Positions 39,499-47,821 are shown, counted from the stretch's first letter. The stretch: DNA of 64,000 bases from Frankiales bacterium (GCA_016125335.1 WGLY01000017.1:279070-343069), one strand, 5' to 3'. The notes: generated from the sequence alone by a model not told the origin. Program-made: numbers and translations.

Positions 39499-40530
39499 TC
39501 ACGGATGCAGCAGCGCGGCGCCGGCGATGGCGTGCTCCTGCCACCACAGCAGCTCGTCGTCGAGACCCCCGAACGCCTTCTCCCAGCCGAAGAGCACGAG
39601 GCCGCCGAGCAGGCTGAGCGCCAGCTGCTCGTCCCACCAGCCCTGGGTGGGGACGCCGTGCTCCTCCAGCGACGCGCGGTACGCCGCGATCGTGTCCTCC
39701 TTCGACTCGGGCAGCCGACGGCAGTTGATGGCGAGGTACCACGCGAGGTCGAACGTCGGGGCACCGCGGCCGGACGTCTCCCAGTCCAGGAGCACCGTGC
39801 GGCCCTCGGCGTCGATCCCGAGGTTGTCGAGCTTGAGGTTGCCGTGCACGAGGGTCTGCGGGGTGCCGGCCAGCGCGGTCACCAGCGGCGACGGGTCGCG
39901 GGCGAGCGGGCCCACCACCGCGGCGGCCCGGGGCGCGACCGTGGCCAGCAGGGGCCAGCCCTCGCCGACCAGGCGCGGCACGAGTGGGTCGCCGCCCCGA
40001 GCGGCCTCCGTCTCGGCCATCACCGGCGACAGCTCGAGGAACCGGGCCAGCGGGGTCACCACGTCGATCTCGGGGCCCGCGTCCCAGAAGGCCGCGTGCA
40101 GCGCCGCTGCGTGGTGGAGCAGCGTCCGGTGCACGTCGAGATCGATCGGCTCCTCGCCCACCTGCACGAGCGACGCGCCCACGTCGCGCATCAGCACGGC
40201 AGTGACCCGCCGGCCGGGCTCGACCTCGCCGACGGCCACGTCGACGACGGGCTGGTCGAGGCACCCGGGGAGCCGGTCGAGCAGCCAGCGCCACCAGAGC
40301 TCGCAGGTGGCTCCTCGCAGGACGCCGGACGCGCGCATCGTCCAGTCCCGCCCGAGGTCGAGGAACTTCAGCATGTGCGGGGCGCCGTCGACGATCACCC
40401 GCTCGAGCAGGGCGCCGGACTTGCCGGGTGCGTCCTCGATCACGCGACGGTCCGACGTGCGCGCGAGCAGGTCGTCGAGCCGCGACACCTCGCGACCGCG
40501 GGCCGGGCTCGGCGGGTGGTGACCGCTCAC
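39499..40530 (-). CDS. Aminoglycoside-phosphotransferase-family kinase-like protein
   Basis: 343 residues with the APH/choline-kinase-type catalytic core: the Brenner-like motif TLVHGNLKLDNLGI, in which the usual catalytic Asp (HGD) is Asn (HGN), and the metal-binding LLDWETSGRGAPTFDLAWYL. A loop with MLKFLDLGRDW gives a possible ATP-binding Lys. HGN-type proteins occur in this family and some are active, so the activity is uncertain. It overlaps the upstream SnoaL-like gene by four bases (GTGA). The substrate is unknown; resistance should not be assumed. Confidence 0.82.
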   Translation of the reverse strand: MSGHHPPSPARGREVSRLDDLLARTSDRRVIEDAPGKSGALLERVIVDGAPHMLKFLDLGRDWTMRASGVLRGATCELWWRWLLDRLPGCLDQPVVDVAVGEVEPGRRVTAVLMRDVGASLVQVGEEPIDLDVHRTLLHHAAALHAAFWDAGPEIDVVTPLARFLELSPVMAETEAARGGDPLVPRLVGEGWPLLATVAPRAAAVVGPLARDPSPLVTALAGTPQTLVHGNLKLDNLGIDAEGRTVLLDWETSGRGAPTFDLAWYLAINCRRLPESKEDTIAAYRASLEEHGVPTQGWWDEQLALSLLGGLVLFGWEKAFGGLDDELLWWQEHAIAGAALLHP

Positions 40531-40946
40531 GACGCGTCGACGGCGGCGTCCGCGGCCGCCTGGGCCTCCGCCATCTCGTCCTGCAGGGACTGCGGCCAGC
40601 GACCGCCGCAGACGACCGTGTCCCGCCGCACCAGACCGTCCCCGATCTCCAGGACGTGCACGTGGTGCGCCACGTGCGGGACGCCGTCCTCGGTACAGCG
40701 CAGCAGGTAGCGCACCACCTCACCGCCGGGCACCGGGTGCCGCTCCAGCTCGTCGAGCTCGCCGGGGTCGGCGAACCATCCGCGGTACTCGGCCCGGATC
40801 GCGTCGGGCCCGACGACCCGGAAGCGCCAGTTCGGCACCGTGGCGTCCAGCACGGCGTCCTGCGCCCACACGGAGCACTCCGGGATCGAGGCGCCGGTCA
40901 CCGCGCCGAGGAACTGGTCCACCACCTGCGACGGGGTCGCGCTCAT
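40527..40946 (-). CDS. SnoaL/NTF2-like protein
   Basis: A 139-residue alpha+beta-barrel protein (SnoaL-like): an N-terminal helix QVVDQFLGAV, then ECSVWAQDAVLDATVPNWRFRVVGPDAIRAEYRGWFADPG, and strands VRYLLRCTEDG, AHHVHVLEIGDGLVRRDTV. These folds can be enzymes or ligand-binding modules. The ATG at 40946 is chosen because longer frames are low complexity. It is the first of a two-gene operon with the kinase-like protein. Confidence 0.8.
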   Translation of the reverse strand: MSATPSQVVDQFLGAVTGASIPECSVWAQDAVLDATVPNWRFRVVGPDAIRAEYRGWFADPGELDELERHPVPGGEVVRYLLRCTEDGVPHVAHHVHVLEIGDGLVRRDTVVCGGRWPQSLQDEMAEAQAAADAAVDAS

Positions 40947-41135
40947 CGTGCCCTCCGGCTGTGGGCTGGGGTTCCGCTCCGGTCCCGCCCCCGTCCGTCC
41001 GGCTGCGGCCAGTGTGCACCCGGGCCAGGGCGCCGTGCCGGCTGATGCGGAGGTTCGGGACGGGTCCGTCGGACTCGCCCGGCGACTCGTCGGACGGAAT
41101 CCCTTGACGGTGCTGGGGCGCGCCCCTAGCCTGAC

Positions 41136-41161
41136 GTTCGGACCCAAACGAATTTTGGGTC
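41136..41161. promoter_or_regulatory. Regulon operator upstream of the P450 operon, with overlapping palindrome
   Basis: The motif gttcggacccaaac (41136-41149) matches the GTTCGG-N2-CCGAAC family with one mismatch. It overlaps a second inverted repeat, gacccaaa-cgaat-tttgggtc (41141-41161). It lies 31-56 bases before the P450 start, the usual place for a repressor site over the promoter. Related sites occur at 51774, 51888 and 54073. Confidence 0.65.
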
Positions 41162-41191
41162 ACCTCACCGGATCGCCCCAGGGAGCCCCGT

Positions 41192-42454
41192 ATGCAGCCG
41201 ACCCCCGTCCCGCTCGACCAGGTGGACCTCGCCGACCTCGACGTGTTCGAGCGCAACGAGGCATGGGGCATGTTCGACACGCTGCGCCGTGAGGCGCCGG
41301 TCCACTGGAACCCCGAGCACGACGGCGGCTCGGGCTTCTGGTCGGTCACGCGCTACGACGACATCGAGATGATCGACAAGGACCCGGAGAGCTTCACCTC
41401 GATGAAGTTCACCAACCTCGAGGAGCCGCCCGAGGAGTTCCAGGAGCGGCGCCGCTCGATCCTCGAGACCGACGGCCCCCGCCACCTCGCGCTGCGCAAG
41501 CTGCTCATGCGTGACTTCTCCGTCGGCCAGCTGCGCCGCTACGAGGACTTCCTCCGCGGCCTGGCGCTGCTCACCGTCGAGACCGCGCTCCAGCAGCAGG
41601 AGATGGACTTCGTCGACGCCATCGCCGCCGACTACCCGATCCAGGTGCTCGCGCGGCTGCTCGACACCCCCGAGGAGATGACGCCGCAGCTCATCGCGTG
41701 GGGCAACGAGATCGTCGGCTTCTCCGACCCCGAGTTCGCCCGGGTGCTCATCAACTCCGAGGAGAGCCAGAAGTACCGGCACCTGCCGTTCAGCTCGCCG
41801 GTCTCGCAGGAGATCTTCGAGTACGGCCGCAAGCTCGCCGCGGAGCGCCGCGGCGGTGACGGCGAGGACCTCGTGAGCAAGCTCGTCAACCGCATCCCCG
41901 AGGACGGCGTCCCGCTCTCGGACGAGCACTACGACAACTACTTCCTGCTGCTCGTCGTGGCCGGCAACGAGACCACGCGCCAGGCCATCAGCCACTCGAT
42001 GAAGGCGCTGATGGACAACCGCGACCAGATGCAGTGGCTCGTCGACAACCCGGACAAGACCCAGCAGGCCGTCGAGGAGATGCTGCGGTTCGCCTCGCCC
42101 GTCTACCACTTCCGCCGCACGGCCACGCGCGACGTCGAGCTGCACGGGCAGAAGATCAAGGAGGGCGACAAGGTCGTCATGTGGTTCGCCTCGGGCAACC
42201 GCGACGAGACCAAGTTCGACGACCCGTACCGTCTCGACCTCACCCGGTTCCCCAACGACCACATGACCTTCGGCAAGGGCCCGCACACGTGCATGGGCTC
42301 CAACCTGGCCCGGCTCGAGATGCGCATCCTGTTCGAGACGCTCCTGCCGCGCATCGCCGAGATCGAGATGAACGGCCAGATCGACCGCGTGCGCAGCAAC
42401 TTCGTCAACGGGATCAAGCGCTTCCCGGTGCGCATCGAGGCGAAGCGGGCCTGA
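41192..42454 (+). CDS. Cytochrome P450
   Basis: A soluble bacterial P450 of 420 residues. The haem-binding loop FGKGPHTCMGSNLA has the axial thiolate Cys367, the I-helix oxygen-activating motif is VAGNETTR (from Ala257), and the K-helix ExxR is present as EEMLRF. The overall pattern resembles the CYP125/CYP142/CYP188-like class acting on hydrophobic or aromatic substrates. It heads an operon with a phthalate-dioxygenase-type reductase one base downstream, so that protein is the likely electron donor. It carries a probable repressor site in front. Substrate unknown. Confidence 0.95.
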   Translation: MQPTPVPLDQVDLADLDVFERNEAWGMFDTLRREAPVHWNPEHDGGSGFWSVTRYDDIEMIDKDPESFTSMKFTNLEEPPEEFQERRRSILETDGPRHLALRKLLMRDFSVGQLRRYEDFLRGLALLTVETALQQQEMDFVDAIAADYPIQVLARLLDTPEEMTPQLIAWGNEIVGFSDPEFARVLINSEESQKYRHLPFSSPVSQEIFEYGRKLAAERRGGDGEDLVSKLVNRIPEDGVPLSDEHYDNYFLLLVVAGNETTRQAISHSMKALMDNRDQMQWLVDNPDKTQQAVEEMLRFASPVYHFRRTATRDVELHGQKIKEGDKVVMWFASGNRDETKFDDPYRLDLTRFPNDHMTFGKGPHTCMGSNLARLEMRILFETLLPRIAEIEMNGQIDRVRSNFVNGIKRFPVRIEAKRA

Positions 42455-42455
42455 G

Positions 42456-43430
42456 ATGGCGGGCACGCAGACCACGATCCGCGAGCACGAGGGCGACCTC
42501 GTGGTGGAGTCGGCGGACCTCGTCGCCGAGGACGTCGTCGCCCTCACCCTGGTGGACCCGGACGGCGCCTCGCTGCCGCCCTGGACGCCAGGGGCGCACG
42601 TCGACCTGATCCTGGGCGACGACCTGGTGCGCCAGTACTCGCTGTGCGGCGAGCCGGCCGACAGCCGGACCATCCGCGTGGCCGTGCTGCGCGCGCCGGA
42701 CTCCCGCGGCGGCTCGACGTACGTCCACGACAACCTGGTGAAGGGCGCCACCGTGCGCGTGCGCGGGCCGCGCAACCACTTCCCGCTCATGGCCGCGGCG
42801 CGCTACGTGTTCATCGGCGGCGGCATCGGCATCACCCCGCTGCTGCCCATGATCGCCGAGGCCGAGGCCAGCGGCGCCGAGTGGCACCTCTACTACGGCG
42901 GCCGCAGCCGCGCGTCGATGGCCTTCGTCGACGAGCTCGCGCGCTACGGCGACAAGGTGACGCTCGTGCCGCAGGACGAGGTGGGGATGCTCGACCTCGC
43001 CGCGATCCTGGGCGAGCCGCGGCCGGACACGCTGGTGTACTGCTGCGGGCCCGAGGGCCTGCTCTCCGCGGTCGAGCAGCGCTGCGGTGCCGACTGGCCC
43101 GAGGGCGCCCTGCACCTCGAGCGGTTCGCCGCCAAGGCTACCGAGGCGCCGGCGGGGGGCGAGCGCTCGTTCGAGCTGGTGCTCGCCGGCTCCGGCATGA
43201 CGCTCACCGTGCCGCCGGACCGCTCGGTGTTCGACGTCATCCAGGACGCCGGGATCAGCGTGCTCGGCTCCTGCCACGAGGGCATCTGCGGCACCTGCGA
43301 GCAGATCGTGCTCGAGGGCGACGTCGACCACCGCGACTCCGTGCTCAGCGAGTCGGAGCGGGCGTCCAACGACGCGATGATGATCTGCGTCTCGCGCTGC
43401 TTCTCCGACCGGCTGACCCTGGACCTGTGA
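42456..43430 (+). CDS. Phthalate dioxygenase/VanB-type reductase (flavin, NAD, C-terminal [2Fe-2S])
   Basis: A 324-residue one-chain reductase. It has a flavin-binding barrel (TPGAHVDLILGDDLVRQYSLCGEP, residues ~45-70), an NAD-binding domain (FIGGGIGITPLLPMI, ~123-138; CCGPEGLLSAV), and a C-terminal plant-type ferredoxin domain with CHEGICGTC (Cys273, 278, 281) and a fourth Cys near the end (MICVSRC). It transfers electrons from NADH to an oxygenase: the P450 upstream, the Rieske-like protein downstream, or both. The Rieske-like partner has lost ligands, which makes the P450 the more probable acceptor. Confidence 0.94.
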   Translation: MAGTQTTIREHEGDLVVESADLVAEDVVALTLVDPDGASLPPWTPGAHVDLILGDDLVRQYSLCGEPADSRTIRVAVLRAPDSRGGSTYVHDNLVKGATVRVRGPRNHFPLMAAARYVFIGGGIGITPLLPMIAEAEASGAEWHLYYGGRSRASMAFVDELARYGDKVTLVPQDEVGMLDLAAILGEPRPDTLVYCCGPEGLLSAVEQRCGADWPEGALHLERFAAKATEAPAGGERSFELVLAGSGMTLTVPPDRSVFDVIQDAGISVLGSCHEGICGTCEQIVLEGDVDHRDSVLSESERASNDAMMICVSRCFSDRLTLDL

Positions 43431-43440
43431 GGAGGCGGAC

Positions 43441-44496
43441 ATGACCCAGCGACGCACGGCGTCCGTCCCCACCGACTGCTGGTACGCCGTGGCCGAGTCG
43501 TCGGCCGTCGGCCGCTCGCTCACCGCCCTGCGCGCCCTCGACCGGCCGGTGGTGCTCTACCGCACCGAGGACGGCCGCGCGGTCGCGCTCGAGGACCGGT
43601 GCGCGCACCGCGCCTACCCCCTCAGCGCCGGAGCCCTCGTGGGCGACGACGTGCGCTGCGGCCTGTGCGGCTTCGTCTACGACGTCGACGGCCAGTGCGT
43701 GGGCGTGCCCACGCAGTCGCGCGTGCCGTTCGGCGCCTCGGTGTCCTCCTACCCGGTGCAGGAGAGCGCGGGCGTGGTGTGGGTGTGGTTCGGCGAGCCG
43801 GGACGCTCGCGGCTGCACCGCGTGCCGGAGCTGCCGTGGCTCGGCGCGGACGGCTGGGCGAGCGTCTCCGGGGAGGCCGACGTCGCCGCGGGCTACCTGC
43901 TGCTGCACGAGAGCTTCGCCGACGTCACCCAGGTGCCGTTCGTGGCGCCCGAGATCTCGCCGACCGTGCTGGGCTCGCAGCCTCCGCCGCTGGACGTCGT
44001 CGTCACCGAGACCACGGTGTCGCTGCACCGCGAGTTCGCCCCGGCGCCGCTGCCGCAGTGGCAGGCCGCCATGCTCGGCGTGGCCGCCGACGTGCCGTTC
44101 GCGACGTCCCAGGAGGGCTTCTTCCTCTCGCCCGCCGCGTGGGTGGACCACTGGGACGTGACCGGTCCGGACGGCCGGGTGGCGCGTCTGCGGTTCACCC
44201 AGCTCGTGACGCCGCTGGGCGCCGGACGCAGCCGGGTGATGTGGCGGGTGAGCCGCGACTTCGCCGTGGGCGACGCCCAGGCCGACGGCACCGTCGCCGC
44301 GATGTTCCGCGACTACTACGGCCGCGTGATGTCCGCGATGGAGACCGCCCAGCGCGTGCTCGACGTCGACGGCCCCGGCCCCGAGGTCAACGTCAGCGCC
44401 GACGTCGCCGCGGTGAAGGTGCGGGAGATCGTCACCGGCATGCTGGCCGAGGAGACGCCGTACTCCGTCGTGCGCACCAGGCGCGCCCGCGTGTGA
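43441..44496 (+). CDS. Rieske non-haem iron oxygenase homologue with altered metal ligands
   Basis: A 351-residue protein with the fold of VanA-type Rieske oxygenase alpha subunits: Rieske domain about residues 10-115, catalytic domain after. The cluster motif is C54-A-H56 ... C73-G-L-C76; the expected second His (C-x2-H) is Cys76. The mononuclear-iron motif aligns as D161-V-T-Q164-V-P-F-V-A169 against the usual D-x-x-H-x4-H, so both iron-binding histidines are replaced. The frame is intact and conserved in length. Either the enzyme is inactive, or it has been repurposed with different metal chemistry. It sits 10 bases after the reductase gene and is followed by a strong hairpin. Confidence 0.88.
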   Translation: MTQRRTASVPTDCWYAVAESSAVGRSLTALRALDRPVVLYRTEDGRAVALEDRCAHRAYPLSAGALVGDDVRCGLCGFVYDVDGQCVGVPTQSRVPFGASVSSYPVQESAGVVWVWFGEPGRSRLHRVPELPWLGADGWASVSGEADVAAGYLLLHESFADVTQVPFVAPEISPTVLGSQPPPLDVVVTETTVSLHREFAPAPLPQWQAAMLGVAADVPFATSQEGFFLSPAAWVDHWDVTGPDGRVARLRFTQLVTPLGAGRSRVMWRVSRDFAVGDAQADGTVAAMFRDYYGRVMSAMETAQRVLDVDGPGPEVNVSADVAAVKVREIVTGMLAEETPYSVVRTRRARV

Positions 44497-44498
44497 GC

Positions 44499-44522
44499 CG
44501 GTGCGGCCGGTTCGCCGCACCG
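44499..44522 (+). terminator. GC-rich hairpin after the Rieske-like gene
   Basis: A perfect 8-base stem (cggtgcgg / ccgcaccg) with an 8-base loop begins two bases after the stop codon of the Rieske-like gene and precedes the acetoacetate-decarboxylase-like gene. It may terminate or attenuate the P450 operon. Confidence 0.5.
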
Positions 44523-44559
44523 TGACCGTCCGTCGTCCGACCGAGAACGAGGAGAGACC

Positions 44560-45360
44560 GTGCCCGAGCTCCAGGGCTTCGCGCCGCCGTACACCCAGAG
44601 CGGGCGCAGCGCGCTGATCCCGGACCCGCCGTGGTTCTACAGCGGCGACCTGCTCACGGTGGAGTACCGCACCGACGTCGAGAAGGTGCGCGCGATCCTG
44701 CCCGACGACGTCGAGCTCGCCGAGGAGGACCCGGGCGCGGTCGCGTTCATCTGGGCCGACTGGCAGTCGTGCTCCTCGGGCGGCGCCGAGCTGCTCGACC
44801 CCGCGAGGTCGCAGTACAAGGAGGCCTTCGCGGTCGTCCGCTGCCGCTACGAGGGCGTCACGTACTCGCGGTGCGTGCTCATCTGGGTGACCACCGACTT
44901 CGCCATCGCGCGGGGCGTGCACCAGGGCTACCCGAAGAAGCTCGGCTCGATCCACCAGACCCGGCCCATGCCCTACGGCAAGGGCGCCCCGCGCATCGAG
45001 GCCGGCGGCCGGTTCGGCGCGACGCTCGCGGCGTACGACCACCGGCTGGCCCAGGCCGTCATCACGCTGACCGAGCCCAGCGACACCAACGGCTTCGTCA
45101 ACGCCCTGCCGATGCTGCACCACCGCCGCGTGCGCCCCATCGAGCGCGGCGCGGACGGCTGGGCGCTCGACGAGGTGCTCACCATGAGCGGCGTCGGGTT
45201 CGAGCACGGCCAGGCCTGGAAGGCCGAGGCCACGCTCGACCTCTTCGACTCGCCGTGGGACGACGTCGCGTCCACGCTGCCCGTCCGCGAGGTGATCAGC
45301 GGCTACTACCTGCAGGTGGGCACCAGCTGGGACGGCGGCACCACCCTCGCCCACCGCTGA
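44560..45360 (+). CDS. Acetoacetate decarboxylase-family protein
   Basis: 266 residues of the ADC superfamily: SALIPDPPWFYSGDLLTVEYRTD at the N-terminus and VHQGYPKKLGSIHQ in the middle, containing the lysine pair where the Schiff-base Lys of true decarboxylases lies. Many ADC homologues in aromatic and terpene degradation act as hydratases, cyclases or aldolases rather than decarboxylases, so the reaction is not known. The GTG start has a GAGGAGAG site. It follows the P450-reductase-Rieske genes with a 63-base gap containing a hairpin, so it may have a separate or partly terminated transcript. Confidence 0.87.
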   Translation: MPELQGFAPPYTQSGRSALIPDPPWFYSGDLLTVEYRTDVEKVRAILPDDVELAEEDPGAVAFIWADWQSCSSGGAELLDPARSQYKEAFAVVRCRYEGVTYSRCVLIWVTTDFAIARGVHQGYPKKLGSIHQTRPMPYGKGAPRIEAGGRFGATLAAYDHRLAQAVITLTEPSDTNGFVNALPMLHHRRVRPIERGADGWALDEVLTMSGVGFEHGQAWKAEATLDLFDSPWDDVASTLPVREVISGYYLQVGTSWDGGTTLAHR

Positions 45361-45433
45361 CCCCGCTGAAGTCCGGCGTCCCGGATCCGCGTGACCCGTC
45401 CCGCCGGGGACGCATGAGGAGCACACTGCCCTC

Positions 45434-45802
45434 GTGGGGATGCAGAAATCCGCGTCGCGGGCCCGGGTGCCCGCGGGAGTCCTCGTCGCCGCGGTGTGCG
45501 CGTGCGGCCTCGCCGCATGTGCGCAGGAGACGACACCGCTGCCCGACGCCACAGTGGGGTACTGCGTCGGTGTCGACGAGCAGCACCCGGCGGACGCCCG
45601 TGTGACGGTGTCGTTCCGTCGCGGCGATCAGACCCTGGGGTTCGTCGGCAACGTCGTCACCGGAACGTCCGCGGTGGGCGTCACGCCCGGCCCGGTCGAG
45701 GTGTACGTGGACGACGTCCGAGTGGGTACTCTCACGGTGTCCGCGGGCAGTCGGGCGTATGCCACCAGCGGGACGGGGTGTCCCTCCACGATGCGCCCGT
45801 GA
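45434..45802 (+). CDS. Small secreted lipoprotein, function unknown
   Basis: A 122-residue frame with an N-terminal signal peptide and lipobox (VCACGLAACAQ). The mature part contains two cysteines (GYCVGVDEQ and GTGCPS) and a beta-rich pattern (ARVTVSFRRGDQTLGFVGNVV ... GPVEVYVDDVRVGTLTVSAGSRAY) reminiscent of an immunoglobulin-like fold. GTG start at 45434 or ATG at 45440. No family recognised. Its stop codon overlaps a possible second small gene. Confidence 0.65.
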   Translation: MGMQKSASRARVPAGVLVAAVCACGLAACAQETTPLPDATVGYCVGVDEQHPADARVTVSFRRGDQTLGFVGNVVTGTSAVGVTPGPVEVYVDDVRVGTLTVSAGSRAYATSGTGCPSTMRP

Positions 45803-46026
45803 TGCGGGAGCGGAGCACGTTCCTCCGTGGCGACGTCCCCGGTGCAGTCCTGCCGGGCCGGCGACGTCACCCGGGCCACTTCGACCAGGCGCTCCTGCCG
45901 GACCTGGACACGGTGATCGCGACGGCGCAGCCCCTCGGGCTGGGTCCGGTCGTCCGGGTCGCCACCGACCGGTCTGTCGACGTCGGGTCCCTGGTGGCGA
46001 AGATCAGGTCGGCCGTCCGCGCGTAG
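45799..46026 (+). CDS. Small ORF coupled to the lipoprotein gene
   Basis: A 75-residue frame begins with a GTG that overlaps the stop of the lipoprotein gene (GTGA), or with the ATG right after it. Its product is basic at first and then has ordinary composition (LPDLDTVIATAQPLGLGPVVRVATDRSVDVGSLVAKIRSAVRA). The coupling and amino-acid pattern suggest a real gene, but there is no recognised family and the region is short. Confidence 0.4.
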   Translation: MMRERSTFLRGDVPGAVLPGRRRHPGHFDQALLPDLDTVIATAQPLGLGPVVRVATDRSVDVGSLVAKIRSAVRA

Positions 46027-46063
46027 GTCCCTGCCTCGTCGTGTCCGCAGGGCGGCGCGGGGA

Positions 46064-46681
46064 TCAGTGCCCGAAGAGGTGCGTCCACGGGGCCGTGTAC
46101 CCGGTCGACCAGGCCGCGAGCCCGAGGCCGACGAGGACGCACGCGGCGAGCACCAGCAGCCGGACGCCGCGGCCCGGCACGACCGCCTCCCGCGACGCGG
46201 CGTACTCGGTCGCGACGGACCGCACGCTGCGGACGACGTGGATGAGGACGTGCAGTGTCATGGCCGCGAACCAGACGACGAAGAACGCCTTGTGCAGGAA
46301 GGCCATGCGATCGGTGGAGCCCGGGCCGTGCAGCATGAGGACGACGCCCGTCCCCAGCAGACCCACCGTGGAGAGCATCACGACCGGTGCCAGCAGCCGG
46401 CGGAGGAACGGCGGCGGTCCGGCGTGCACGTACGCCGGGGCGCCCGTGTAGTACCGCAGGATCTTCCAGCCGGTGGTGCCCAGCTTGAGCGCGACGGGCG
46501 CGAGCAGGAACGTGCCGATGACGATGTGCGGCACCACGAGGGAGCCGACGCTGAGCACAGTGACACCTTCGGCGAACAGCGCCAGCAGCAGGACGAACCC
46601 CGTCAGCGAGGTGAGCCGGGCGTTGCGTCGCACGCCCAGCGAGCCGGTGTCCTCCACCACTGCGGACCTGGTCGTCGTCAC
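46064..46681 (-). CDS. Cytochrome b561/DUF4405-like membrane protein
   Basis: A 205-residue protein with about four to five membrane helices and well-placed histidines (VVPHIVIGTF, HKAFFVVWFAAMTLHVLIHVV) that could bind haem, as in small b-type cytochrome membrane proteins. The GTG at 46681 is preferred over a GTG at 46720 because the GGAAGGGG site is nearer. A redox partner is not visible. Family assignment by eye is tentative. Confidence 0.65.
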   Translation of the reverse strand: MTTTRSAVVEDTGSLGVRRNARLTSLTGFVLLLALFAEGVTVLSVGSLVVPHIVIGTFLLAPVALKLGTTGWKILRYYTGAPAYVHAGPPPFLRRLLAPVVMLSTVGLLGTGVVLMLHGPGSTDRMAFLHKAFFVVWFAAMTLHVLIHVVRSVRSVATEYAASREAVVPGRGVRLLVLAACVLVGLGLAAWSTGYTAPWTHLFGH

Positions 46682-46960
46682 AGCCGGCCGTCCCCTTCCG
46701 GTCACTGCGCTCGCCGGCACGACGAGCCGCCGCGACGCTAGCGGCGCTCCCTGATCCGCGTTCGACTCCGCGGTGTGAAGTCACTGAGAGCACCGAGAGT
46801 CCGGGGACCGATCCGCGTTCGTCCTCGGCGAGAGCGGCTGCGGACGATGACGGCGCGGCGGCACGCACGTTCGCCTCACGTCGGTGGCCGCCCGCCACGG
46901 CTGCGGCGTCGAGGTGCGGCACGATGAGTCCGTGGTCCGCGCAGCCGTCGAGGAGGACGC

Positions 46961-47821
46961 ATGACCGGCCCGTTGATGATGCCCGGCGGTCCGGTCGCGG
47001 ACGCCGTGCTCGCCGGCCTCCGCCCGCGCATCGAGCGTCTGCGCGCAGCGGGCCGTGTGCCCGGGCTCGCGACCCTCCTGGTGGGCGACGACGACGCGAG
47101 CGCCCGCTACGTCGGGATGAAGCACACCAAGGCCGCGGAGCTGGGCTGCCACTCCGTCCAGGTGCACCTGCCCGCCGACTGCACGCAGCAGGACGTGCTC
47201 GACGCCATCCACACGCTCAACGACGACGACGCGGTCGACGCCGTCCTCTTCCAGTACCCGCCGCCGCCCCAGATCGACTTCGAGGCCGCGCTGATGGAGC
47301 TCGACCCGGACAAGGACGTCGACGGGCTGCACCCGGTCAACATGGGCCGGCTCGCGCTCTCGATCCCGGGCCCGGTGCCGTGCACGCCCGCGGGGATCGA
47401 GGCGCTGCTCGCGCACTACGAGATCCCGGTCGCCGGCCGCAACGTCTGCATCCTCGGGCGCGGGGCCACGCTGGGCCGCCCGCTCGCGCTGCTGCTCTCC
47501 CAGAAGCGGCCCACCGCCAACGCCGCCGTCACCGTCGTCCACACCGGGGTGCCGGACTGGGCCGACTACACGCGCAGCGCCGACGTCGTCATCGCCGCCG
47601 CCGGGGTGCCCGGCATCCTGCGGCCGGAGCACATCACGAGCCAGACAGTCGTGGTGGGCGGCGGCGTCCGCTACGAGGGCCGGCGGCTGCTCCCGGACGT
47701 CGACGTCGCGTGCGAGGAGGTCGCGCGGGCGATCACGCCGCGGGTCGGCGGGGTCGGTCCGACGACGATTGCCATGCTGTTCCGCAACCTCGTCGACATC
47801 GCCGAGCGTCGCGCCGCCTGA
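46961..47821 (+). CDS. folD: Bifunctional methylenetetrahydrofolate dehydrogenase/cyclohydrolase
   Basis: A 286-residue FolD of one-carbon metabolism interconverting 5,10-methylene-, methenyl- and 10-formyl-THF. The substrate motif SARYVGMKHTKAAELG holds the catalytic Lys, and the NADP-binding Rossmann site is CILGRGATLGRPLALLL. PKDVDGLHPVNMGRL (here DKDVDGLHPVN) and TPAGIEALLAHYEIPVAGRN are also typical; GGVGPTTIAML ends the domain. ATG with GAGGAGGAC upstream. The upstream 240 bases contain a 12-base direct repeat (gatccgcgttcg at 46753 and 46810). Confidence 0.95.
   Translation: MTGPLMMPGGPVADAVLAGLRPRIERLRAAGRVPGLATLLVGDDDASARYVGMKHTKAAELGCHSVQVHLPADCTQQDVLDAIHTLNDDDAVDAVLFQYPPPPQIDFEAALMELDPDKDVDGLHPVNMGRLALSIPGPVPCTPAGIEALLAHYEIPVAGRNVCILGRGATLGRPLALLLSQKRPTANAAVTVVHTGVPDWADYTRSADVVIAAAGVPGILRPEHITSQTVVVGGGVRYEGRRLLPDVDVACEEVARAITPRVGGVGPTTIAMLFRNLVDIAERRAA

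Noticed and set aside
37199..40522. Rightward 1107-codon frame opposite the exporter and kinase-like genes
   Set aside because: Shadow of the leftward genes, with no domain.
39499..40530. Aminoglycoside resistance gene
   Set aside because: Only the broad APH fold is visible and the catalytic Asp is Asn; no specific resistance subfamily is recognised.
45759..46451. Rightward 230-codon frame
   Set aside because: Arg/Pro/Ser-rich shadow overlapping the leftward membrane protein; no coding signature.
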